This document shows positions 49,901-56,363 of a stretch of DNA of 56,363 bases, piece by piece (positions within the stretch are counted from its first letter, which is position 1; every line of letters begins with the position of its first letter). Origin of the DNA: a virus; the IMG/VR virus record IMGVR_UViG_3300047323_000375, positions 1 to 56,363 of that record. The stretch is one strand, 5' to 3'. Under the pieces are notes generated by a model. That model made no database searches, was not told the DNA's origin, and saw only the letters and a list, made by a program, of their open reading frames with translations. A program made the position numbers and the translations under genes.

Positions 49901-51394
49901 TCGATCATGAAAAACGTCGGCGGCGCGGAAACCGGCGGCGAACTGAACCCCGACGGCGACCGCCTCGTATTCGCCGAGTTTGATGACACCTACCGCTATC
50001 TGAGCCTGTATTCCGGGTTCGCGATGGTGTTCGATATCGACACCCGCGACGGCACGCCGCGCGATGTGGCGCTCGCGTTCAATACGCGCGTGATGGAATG
50101 GGCCCGGCCCGCGCCGAAAGCGTCCGAGGCGCCCGCAACGCCCGACGATCCGCTCGAGCACGCCCGCGCGCGCCTCGATGATCCGACGTTCAAGCGCGTC
50201 TCGCGTGACATTCTCGGCTCGCTCGGCACGATCAAGTCGCTCGACGCCGGCGAACTGCGCGGCTATGACCGGGCGCTGTTCGTCTCGAGCATCTCCAACA
50301 AGCTCAAGGTGCAAGCGAAGAAAGATCAGGAACTCACCGGCATGTTGCTCGCGTTGATCGATCACGTTCAAAGCGGCTTCGCCAAGCCCGCAATCACCGC
50401 GCGCAACGCCATTTGGAAGCTCAATCCGAACTGGAGCATGTTCTCGCCGCTGTTCGCGAAGGCCGCCGAGCCCGAGGCGCCGGCCGCGCCTGCCGCAGAA
50501 CCGGCCGCCGAGCCGGTGACGGAACCGGACCCGCCGACGGCAACCACGCCGCACGACAACGATGCGTGGTTGCTCGGGCGAGAGGCTATCGGCGCGCTTG
50601 CCGACACCGACTACGCCGCGATCTACGCCCGCCTGCAGGACGGCAACCAACACGCGGAAGCGCTCGCGCTGCGCGCCGGGCGCATCGGCACCGAGGAACA
50701 GTATCAAGAGGCCCTCGCGATCATGCGCGAGCGCGCCGAGGCCGGCTCGCTGACGCCGGAACTGTCCGCACGCTCGGCGGCCCTCTCCGCTGCGCTCTCG
50801 GGCGAAACGCCGGCCGCCGAACCGGCGCCCGCCGCAGAACCCGAAACGCCGGCCGCGCCGGCACCAACCGAACCGCTCAACATGGAAAAGTACATTCTCG
50901 TGGCCGCCAATAGCATCGCGAAGCTGCGCCGCATCGACGTGTGGCGCGTGCTCGATGCGCTCGGCGATGGCAACGCCGACGGCGTGACGCGCGCCGCGCT
51001 CGCGAGCTACATCGCGCAGCAACGGCCCGACCTCGCCGCCGAGGTTGCGAGCGTGATGGCAGAGGAATGGCCGGGCGAGTGGGAAGCGCCGCAGGCATCG
51101 ACGGGCGCCGAGCCCGCCGCCGCTGTCTCGCAACCACTGCCCGAGGGCATCGTTGATGTGCCGCCGCCGGCACCGGCCGCGCCCGCCGCCGGCGAGAATC
51201 CCGCGCGCGACGCGGACCTCGCTTTCCTCGCTGATGTAGCAGAGGGCCGCGCCGACGTATGGGCCGATGAAACGACCGACCGCATGGAAGCGATGATCGA
51301 GAAGTATCCCGGTGATGCGACGGTTGAGGCCGCATGGCGCGCGGCCGTGGAAGCGTTTTCCGAAGCAATGGCGAAGGCCGCAACGGCCGTCTAA
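46916..51394 (+). CDS. pyrophosphatase-like + DarA-like polyvalent protein
   Basis: About 1,492 residues; the start is uncertain (ATG 46892, 46916, 46931 or 46973; none has an ideal ribosome site). Residues about 40-185 match the phage inorganic-pyrophosphatase-like domain of polyvalent proteins: PTLAQIQAGNYKKGRAVVAG, FHYGYFEGVPGADGDELDMY, DEHKVMLGFPDQRTAEAGYI. Residues about 197-370 resemble the DarA N-terminal domain: QTLSIFFHNPDVTPAKIMPG, LVSWKWMLNKKDITIVVAPE. A coiled coil follows, then Pro/Glu/Ala-rich linkers and three related modules (ESSGFKNVSGNVW, EANGFKHAADNVW, DEFGWTRTDNG). Dar proteins are injected with phage DNA and counter restriction; that role here is inferred. An in-frame ATG at 47504 with GAGGA upstream may start a separate DarA-like product. 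Confidence 0.65.
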   Translation: MSIRKMCADDQTWHSDNGRMDPYAHIDQGAHTGAFGHNSREHPTLAQIQAGNYKKGRAVVAGMKVVIENPRGSLRGWTAPDGTRGESLQKFHYGYFEGVPGADGDELDMYVGPWPESDRVFVVNQYINGAWDEHKVMLGFPDQRTAEAGYISNFQEGWDGLESCVGCSVAQFKWWIANGDTTKPFTAENLPVEEKKMDKVLWDSANSPVGTTLAHVLYAVRAHDGSEGLIFDAVTVAEILADADEVLTFDALVVPFARLEQRMAILRKVMDRAVEGLTTVAMQVTDPFKAKGTTQVACVFELSDGQTLSIFFHNPDVTPAKIMPGDDLVSWKWMLNKKDITIVVAPERGRDLDVRLVARRVMALAAKNSARFASTNAKRAATLENIAKLETEFNEKTVVLNGLIRDIEEAEFELEQRTLAPRATLAEPPAPVVEPEKTEAQAAIDAQDNDTLDKIQARLDAQIDALDLEDLRRLASYDPTFVKKGDTLPDYDLRDELKQGHPDDIQAGLNLLAAYKESLPAPQPELPLEAPAAGGKPDLTYRQLDDLFTAFYPETPAGEQAWNEMAAHTDGTGKVLNGQVDGTIAQLRAAGYTVEPGAAPAQSIDDVLAELDNEPALAAPAAEPAPAAAAPSIDSLPGAVTDDMPFSDVEDAAHWLVMNAPRPLYGDTVNVNGPMLEGRHWALIDLTDSMAASTIEMNRQNGAKAVLYATSDEQLGMALQLAGEYQATYLEMDALELSESIGALSAKLNDMTYGELRALKAKGIPEGAMFNKPRVAPEEKPAPSTKYLESSGFKNVSGNVWVSTVQRAGGDSMHINVNVTADGYFVRKSITSPGITGASADIGQFDNEVDANAVAQAEFRQFIDNAPAATQYAGADVLEANGFKHAADNVWTRSQEGIGSRLALSAFIQTDGQFSLRAAVITPLDSGSLEDIGTYATPGELVDAANEAIEKFLSPAAAEPEASAVEPEADDEPHKSELVFDALVDEFGWTRTDNGSIMKNVGGAETGGELNPDGDRLVFAEFDDTYRYLSLYSGFAMVFDIDTRDGTPRDVALAFNTRVMEWARPAPKASEAPATPDDPLEHARARLDDPTFKRVSRDILGSLGTIKSLDAGELRGYDRALFVSSISNKLKVQAKKDQELTGMLLALIDHVQSGFAKPAITARNAIWKLNPNWSMFSPLFAKAAEPEAPAAPAAEPAAEPVTEPDPPTATTPHDNDAWLLGREAIGALADTDYAAIYARLQDGNQHAEALALRAGRIGTEEQYQEALAIMRERAEAGSLTPELSARSAALSAALSGETPAAEPAPAAEPETPAAPAPTEPLNMEKYILVAANSIAKLRRIDVWRVLDALGDGNADGVTRAALASYIAQQRPDLAAEVASVMAEEWPGEWEAPQASTGAEPAAAVSQPLPEGIVDVPPPAPAAPAAGENPARDADLAFLADVAEGRADVWADETTDRMEAMIEKYPGDATVEAAWRAAVEAFSEAMAKAATAV

Positions 51395-51397
51395 AAC

Positions 51398-51430
51398 AAG
51401 GGGCGCCCTGCCCCTTCACGCTAGGAAAAC
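51398..51430 (+). promoter_or_regulatory. stem-loop and TAGGAAAAC between the Dar-like genes
   Basis: A 7-bp stem AAGGGGC/GCCCCTT (51398-51416) without a U-tract follows the stop and is succeeded by TAGGAAAAC (51422-51430). It may be a processing or pause site rather than a terminator, since the next gene needs transcription. Confidence 0.4.
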
Positions 51431-51447
51431 GCCCGCCGGATAGGGCT

Positions 51448-51478
51448 TTGGCCGCCTCGACAATTCGAGAGCGGCCAA
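51448..51478 (+). promoter_or_regulatory. 31-base palindrome in the DarB-like leader
   Basis: TTGGCCGC + CTCGA (51448-51460) pairs with TCGAG + A + GCGGCCAA (51465-51478): 13 pairs with one bulged base. It lies 20 bases before the ATG of the DarB-like gene, which itself lacks a clear Shine-Dalgarno. Its inner CCTCGA/TCGAG part resembles the fibre-leader hairpin at 37677-37708. Confidence 0.45.
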
Positions 51479-51497
51479 CCTCATTTCCCGGCGAATA

Positions 51498-54400
51498 ATG
51501 ACACTTCTAATCCTCGATGCGGCCGACACCGCATCCACCATGCAGCGTTTCAAGCTCGCGAAAGAACTCCGCGCGCTTACGCAGGAACGCCAATCCCTGA
51601 CGGACTCGACCGCCGATGTAATGCGCAAGATGAAAATCGGCAAGCGCACGCGCGAGATCGTGCTCGAGCTAGGCTTGCGCCCGGCCGCGCCCGCCGCGAG
51701 CGCCGAGCCCGCCAAGGCCGCTGCCGAGCCCGCCACGCCCACGCAAGGCCGCATCGAACCGACCGCCGAGTACTACCCCGAGGAAGGCAAGCGCACGCTC
51801 TCGCAACGCCAGAAAGCCAACAACGAAGCTATCGCCCTGATCCGCCAGTTGCAGGCCGGCGAGATTGCGCTCACCGACGAGGTGCGCGCGAAGCTCGCGC
51901 AGTATTCGGGCAACGGCGGCGGCCTCGTGAATGCCGATGGACTGTCGGGCTCGCCGCACGAGTACTACACGCCGAAGGAAATTGCGGGCGCCATGTGGGA
52001 CTTGCTCGGCGAACTGGGCTTCTCGGGCGGCTCTGTGCTCGATCCGAGCGCCGGCACCGGTGTTTTCACGGCGATGCGCCCGAAAACGGCCGTGATGACT
52101 CAGGTTGAACTGGACAAGACGAGCGGCGCGATCAACGCGGCAATCAACGATGGCCCGACCGTGAGCACGACCGTCTCGCCGTTCGAAGCGCAGGCCGCAA
52201 GCACGCCCGATGAGATTTACGACGCGGTGATTACCAACGTCCCGTTCGGCGATCACGACATGCGCGGCGACAACTATCTCGCCGATCCGCGTTTCCAGAA
52301 AGAAAACCTGCAAACGTACTTCGTGCTGCGCTCGCTGCAAAAGCTCAAGCCCGGCGGGCTCGCGGCGTTCGTGGTGCCTAAGAGCATCGTCTCGGGCAAG
52401 GGCGGCGGCGAAGTGAAGCTGCGCCAGCGCGCCGCGCTGATGGCCGAATTCGTCGGCGCCTATCGCCTGCCCAACAAGATTTTCACGACCGCCGCCGCCG
52501 ACGTGACGACGGACGTGGTTGTTTTCAGGAAGTACTCGCGCGAGGCGAAAGCCAAGATCGATGAATTGCAGGAACAGAACCCGGAACTGCTGCGCCAAGC
52601 CAATGTGCTGTGGGACGAGTTTCTCGAGGGCCGCTATTTCGCCGGCGAGGGCAAGAAATACATTCTCGGCGAGGAAGGCACCAAGAGCGGCAAATTTGGC
52701 GAAGTGGCGGCCGTTCTGAGCGACGACTCGATTGCGAACATCGCGAAGATGATCCGCCGGTTCCCGCACTCGCACATCAACTGGGAACTGCTCAACGCGA
52801 CCGCGACGGCGCCGATCATTTACGCCGACGGCGACGTGATCCATAAGGACGGGCAAACGCTCGAGATGCGCGACGGCCAATGGCACGCGCTGCAATCGAG
52901 CACCGGCGCCAACCGCGCGATGCTCGAGATTGGCACGAAGGTAAAGAAGCCGCTCGATGTGGTGAACCAAGGCATCAACTGGGCCGACGCCTCGGCGTAT
53001 CTCGACTACGCGCGCGGCATGGGCCTGTGGGGCGATGTTTCGCCGTGGCTCGTGGCCGTGCAAAAGGGCATGGCGAAGCTCAACGAAGGCGAAAAACAGG
53101 CGTGGTGGGAAGCGATTACGGCCGGCATGGCCGTGATGCAACTGACGCAGGAAACCGACCCAACCGAGCCGTTCAACTACAAAGACGCGCATCCGATTCT
53201 CTCGAGCGTGCTCGCGCGCGTGCAGTCCTACGGCAACAAGTCGATTGGCGGTGCGCCCTCGCTCGTGCGCGACGGCCTGCAATCGATCCGCAATGCGCGC
53301 CTGAAAGGCGAATGGACGGCGTTCTGGACCGGCCAGATCAAGGCGAATATCGAGACGCGCGACCTCACGCCCACGCAGATTTACGAGAAAACGCGCTACG
53401 AGAGCGAGGACGAAACCGGGTATGTGCCGGTGACGAAGCTACGCGAGGCGTTCTCGGACTTCGATCCGCTCGAGTCCGATGACTGGTGCGTGGCGGCCGA
53501 TGGCGAAAGCGTGATGCACGCTAACGACTATTACACCGGCAACTACGGCGAGTTCATGCGCCGCGCGAACGCGCAACTCGAGGCCGCGACCGATCCGGCC
53601 GTACGCGCGAAGATCGTGCGCCAGATCGAGGCCGCCAAGTCGCGCGTGAATATCGCCGACGTGTCGCAAATGACGTTCTCGCTGTTCACGCCGCACGTCA
53701 CGAACCTGCAAAAGCTCGAATTCCTTAAGCAATATGTGTCGCCCGATATTTTCCTCACGACCGACGCGACCGGCGCCGAGGTGTTCGATATCAAGCAACC
53801 GAGCCTTGGCAAGTACGCCACGGCCGCCGACACGTTGCGTTACAAGTCGCTGCAACGCTTCGTCAAGAGCTACCTGAAAAACGGCACGATCACGACGCAA
53901 TCGAAGAAAGCGGACGTGGACCAAGACCCGGAAACCGAGGCCGCATTGATGCGCGGCATCAAAGAGGTTGCCGACGGCGCCAAGGCGCAATTCGATGCGT
54001 GGGCGCGCGCAAACCCCGAGATTCAGGCGTCTCTCGATGAGAAGCTCAACAGTCCCGACGTGCTCCGGTTCATCGAGACGCCTGACGGCACGCCGCTCGA
54101 CATTCCGAACCTCGTGGACGGCTTCAAGCCCCACGCCTACCAGTACGCGGCCGCGCGCCGCTACGCGCGCCACTTCGGCGGCGTGCTCGGCTTCGATGTG
54201 GGCCTCGGCAAGACGTTCACCGCGCTCATTTCGGTGCAGTACACGCACAGCATCGGCGTGAAGAAAAAGACGTTTTTCGTGGTGCCGAACGCGACGCTCA
54301 CAAACTGGAAAAAGGAAGCCGGCCGCGCCTACGCGGACACGTCCGATTGCCTGTTCGTGGGCGTGGTGCAGGGCAAGGACGGTAAGGACAAGGTTGATAA

Positions 54401-56363
54401 CAACCAAGTCAAGATCGACCTGAACCGCATTCGCGAGAACGCGCACAGCAAGATTTTCATGACGCTCGAGGCGTTCAAGCTGATTCCGCTGCGCGAGGAA
54501 ACGACCGAGGCGTATATCGCCTACCTGCAAGAAAACGATGATGCGTTCCTGCTCGTGCAAGAGAGCGAGGACGAAAAGGACGCGAAAAAGGCGAAGGCGA
54601 AGGCAAAGGATTCGATCAAGGCCGACAACCAAGCGGCCGAAGCGCGCGACGTAGGCCAGAAGTCGCTTGCAATCCCGTTTTTCGAGGATATGGGCGTCGA
54701 TTCGCTCGTGCTGGATGAGGCGCACAACTACAAAAACTCGAAAATGACCTCGCACAAGTTCACTGGCGCGAAGTACCTCGCTGATCCGGCGAAGTCGCAA
54801 CGCGGCATGGATATGCAGGCAAAGGCTTGGTATGTGCGCGGCATGACCACGCGCAACGACGGCGTGCTCTCGCTCACCGCGACGCCTGTCACGAACTCGC
54901 CGCTCGAGGTGTACGCGATGCTCACGCTGGCAATGGGCGAGCGCGAGGTGAACTCGATGTATGGCGTCACCGGCGCGGACAGTTTCATGTTCGGCGCGTG
55001 CGATATCGAGGAACGCGAGGAAGAAAACATTGTTGGCGTCTCACGCCCGGTGCCAGTGTTCACCGGTTTGCAGAACGCGGGCCTGCTGCGCCGCCTGCTC
55101 CAATCCTCGGCGCTCATCAAAACCGCTGACGACGTGAAAGCGGACGGCATCGATATCAAGGTGCCGGAATACGATGAAATTGCGACCGGCGTTGATATCG
55201 GCGAGGACAACTACGCCCGCATCATGGCGTACAAAGACGACTACATCAAAGCCGTCGAAGCCCTCGCCGCCGGCGCCGGCGACCCGGATACCAAGCTGCT
55301 CGCGAGCCCGTTCAACCTGATCCGCAAGATGACGAAAGTCATCAACGACCCGGAACTCGATGACGGCGTTTTCAAGTTCAAGTTCTCGCCGGCTGACGCC
55401 GACAAGGCCGCGAAGGTGATCGACGGGTTCAATAAAAAGAACATCGTTGAGGACCGCGACGCGCCCGACTTTAACGCGGCCGAAGGTGACACGAAAACCA
55501 AGGCGATCAAGGACACCGCGACCGGCGATGTGCTGTTCCGCTACCTCGTGACGATCCGCGCGCGCCTCGCGAAAAGCGGCTCCGCAATCGAACTGCTCTC
55601 GACCGACTACGGCGCGCAAGACACGCTGCTGAAAATCGCCGAGGCGGCCGGGCTTGACCTCGATATCACCGTGAGCCCGAAACTCGCCGCCGTGATCGAG
55701 AACGTGCGGCAAGAGAACCTCAACCCGCGCCACGAGGGCCAAGCCAAGCAGATCGTTTTCTGTGACGAACTGAGCCTGCACCACAAGCTCAAGCTCGCAA
55801 TCGCAAAGCAAGTCGGCATCCCGTCGGCGAAAATCAAGATCGTCAATGCGGCCTCGGTGGACGTGGCCGGTATGCAGGACGTGCAGGACGGGTTCAACGC
55901 CGATCACGAGGAAAACAAATACCTCATCGTCATCGCGAACAAGAAAGCCGAGGTTGGCATCAATTTGCAGCGTGGTTGCCAAGCGATCCACCACATGACG
56001 ATTGGTTGGACGCCTGACTCGATCCACCAACGTAATGGCCGTGGCGTGCGCCAAGGCAACCCGCTCGCGAGCGTGCGCGTGTATCACTACGATGCGGACG
56101 GCACTTTCGACTCGTACAAGCGCAAGCTCGTTGGCATCAAAGCCGACTGGATCGGCGCGCTGATGAGCGGTGAGAGCTCGAAAATCAAGATCGACGGCGA
56201 TATGTCGAAGTCTGATTACGAACTGCTCGCGAGCGCCGTGGGCGACGCTGACGCAATGGGCAAGATCGAGCAGGCCATTGCCGAGCGCAACAAGCTCGAG
56301 AAGTCGCGCACGGCCAAAAACGGCCAGTTGCAAAGAAAACACAACAACCAAAAAAACCCACAA
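51498..56363 (+). CDS. DarB-like N6-adenine methylase / SNF2 helicase polyprotein (open at the right edge)
   Basis: 1,622 residues with no stop before the right edge. Residues about 150-330 are an N6-adenine methyltransferase: HEYYTPKEIAGAMWDLL, motif I VLDPSAGTGVF (182-188), catalytic motif IV NVPF (247-250), then LQTYFVLRSLQKLKPGGLAA. Residues about 880-1580 are an SNF2-type helicase: VGLGKT (901-906), DEAH (1073-1076) and HQRNGRGVRQGN (from 1510). P1 DarB and the giant virion protein of Bcep22-like phages combine the same two activities, are packaged with the DNA and help it survive entry. Paired with the DarA-like gene upstream, it should be a co-injected anti-restriction system; virion location is inferred. 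Confidence 0.8.
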   Translation, partial: MTLLILDAADTASTMQRFKLAKELRALTQERQSLTDSTADVMRKMKIGKRTREIVLELGLRPAAPAASAEPAKAAAEPATPTQGRIEPTAEYYPEEGKRTLSQRQKANNEAIALIRQLQAGEIALTDEVRAKLAQYSGNGGGLVNADGLSGSPHEYYTPKEIAGAMWDLLGELGFSGGSVLDPSAGTGVFTAMRPKTAVMTQVELDKTSGAINAAINDGPTVSTTVSPFEAQAASTPDEIYDAVITNVPFGDHDMRGDNYLADPRFQKENLQTYFVLRSLQKLKPGGLAAFVVPKSIVSGKGGGEVKLRQRAALMAEFVGAYRLPNKIFTTAAADVTTDVVVFRKYSREAKAKIDELQEQNPELLRQANVLWDEFLEGRYFAGEGKKYILGEEGTKSGKFGEVAAVLSDDSIANIAKMIRRFPHSHINWELLNATATAPIIYADGDVIHKDGQTLEMRDGQWHALQSSTGANRAMLEIGTKVKKPLDVVNQGINWADASAYLDYARGMGLWGDVSPWLVAVQKGMAKLNEGEKQAWWEAITAGMAVMQLTQETDPTEPFNYKDAHPILSSVLARVQSYGNKSIGGAPSLVRDGLQSIRNARLKGEWTAFWTGQIKANIETRDLTPTQIYEKTRYESEDETGYVPVTKLREAFSDFDPLESDDWCVAADGESVMHANDYYTGNYGEFMRRANAQLEAATDPAVRAKIVRQIEAAKSRVNIADVSQMTFSLFTPHVTNLQKLEFLKQYVSPDIFLTTDATGAEVFDIKQPSLGKYATAADTLRYKSLQRFVKSYLKNGTITTQSKKADVDQDPETEAALMRGIKEVADGAKAQFDAWARANPEIQASLDEKLNSPDVLRFIETPDGTPLDIPNLVDGFKPHAYQYAAARRYARHFGGVLGFDVGLGKTFTALISVQYTHSIGVKKKTFFVVPNATLTNWKKEAGRAYADTSDCLFVGVVQGKDGKDKVDNNQVKIDLNRIRENAHSKIFMTLEAFKLIPLREETTEAYIAYLQENDDAFLLVQESEDEKDAKKAKAKAKDSIKADNQAAEARDVGQKSLAIPFFEDMGVDSLVLDEAHNYKNSKMTSHKFTGAKYLADPAKSQRGMDMQAKAWYVRGMTTRNDGVLSLTATPVTNSPLEVYAMLTLAMGEREVNSMYGVTGADSFMFGACDIEEREEENIVGVSRPVPVFTGLQNAGLLRRLLQSSALIKTADDVKADGIDIKVPEYDEIATGVDIGEDNYARIMAYKDDYIKAVEALAAGAGDPDTKLLASPFNLIRKMTKVINDPELDDGVFKFKFSPADADKAAKVIDGFNKKNIVEDRDAPDFNAAEGDTKTKAIKDTATGDVLFRYLVTIRARLAKSGSAIELLSTDYGAQDTLLKIAEAAGLDLDITVSPKLAAVIENVRQENLNPRHEGQAKQIVFCDELSLHHKLKLAIAKQVGIPSAKIKIVNAASVDVAGMQDVQDGFNADHEENKYLIVIANKKAEVGINLQRGCQAIHHMTIGWTPDSIHQRNGRGVRQGNPLASVRVYHYDADGTFDSYKRKLVGIKADWIGALMSGESSKIKIDGDMSKSDYELLASAVGDADAMGKIEQAIAERNKLEKSRTAKNGQLQRKHNNQKNPQ

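Noticed and set aside
47516-51133. 1,205-codon minus-strand open frame
   Set aside because: Shadow of the DarA-like gene caused by GC-rich codons. Composition is Arg/His/Val-rich and there is no start signal.
55041-56363. 440-codon minus-strand open frame at the right edge
   Set aside because: Antisense shadow of the helicase domain of the DarB-like gene, whose motifs are intact on the plus strand.

Overview
The window is a continuous stretch of a GC-rich (roughly 60-65 %) double-stranded DNA bacteriophage or prophage genome. It has a lambdoid-style immunity switch at the left edge, a terminase, a contractile-tail-type baseplate, three tail-fibre-like genes, and no bacterial housekeeping gene. 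Codon use (GC-ending, CTC/GAG/CGC/GGC-rich), the many DUF-type phage families, and a Dar-like methylase/helicase polyprotein of the kind known from P1 and Burkholderia Bcep22-like phages suggest a temperate phage of a betaproteobacterial host such as Burkholderia or Ralstonia. That host assignment is inference. No integrase, portal, major capsid protein or endolysin could be recognised, so the rest of the genome must lie outside the window.

Layout. 1-454: a CI-like repressor (minus strand, cut by the left edge) faces a Cro-like gene across an operator/promoter region. 454-8098: a plus-strand early block with a KilAC-only protein, a Ref-like (DUF1364) nuclease, replication proteins, a BRO-N/KilAC antirepressor, a DUF1064 nuclease and DUF1367. 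8111-10961: small terminase and a large terminase whose Walker A loop is interrupted by a 142-residue mini-intein. 10970-15623: small proteins, mostly translationally coupled and mostly unknown, ending at a bidirectional terminator. 16227-17346: about 1.1 kb with no convincing gene. It is bounded by a minus-strand TTGACA promoter and an intrinsic terminator and holds three related long hairpins, one pair of which shows a compensatory base change. I read it as a large structured RNA. 17347-18693: a tail-fibre/esterase (SGNH) gene. 18769-25726: a 15-gene minus-strand operon of tightly coupled accessory genes (zinc ribbons, DUF1643, an NTP-PPase/ASCH composite). 26054-29349: a collagen-like fibre with an SGNH domain that has lost its catalytic histidine. 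29382-32258: further minus-strand accessory genes. 32401-42588: the plus-strand structural block (baseplate J-like and I-like proteins, protease-like protein, collar-domain fibre with HxH repeats, fibre assembly protein, SWIM zinc protein). 42585-46872: minus-strand accessory genes. 46916-end: a Dar-like pair, a pyrophosphatase-like/DarA-like polyprotein followed by a DarB-like N6-methylase/SNF2 helicase that runs off the right edge.

Regulation visible in the sequence. Four minus-strand leaders carry the same promoter (TTGCAN-17 bp-TAC(A/G)(T/A)T around a conserved CGTGAGCGCATAC core). The 9-mer TAGGAAAAC occurs nine times, mostly on the plus strand in front of plus-strand gene blocks. AAATA/TATTT palindromes recur at the cro promoter and in two later intergenic regions. 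GTTGACATA inverted repeats sit upstream of both SGNH fibre genes. Minus-strand blocks alternate with plus-strand virion blocks and share back-to-back terminators with them.
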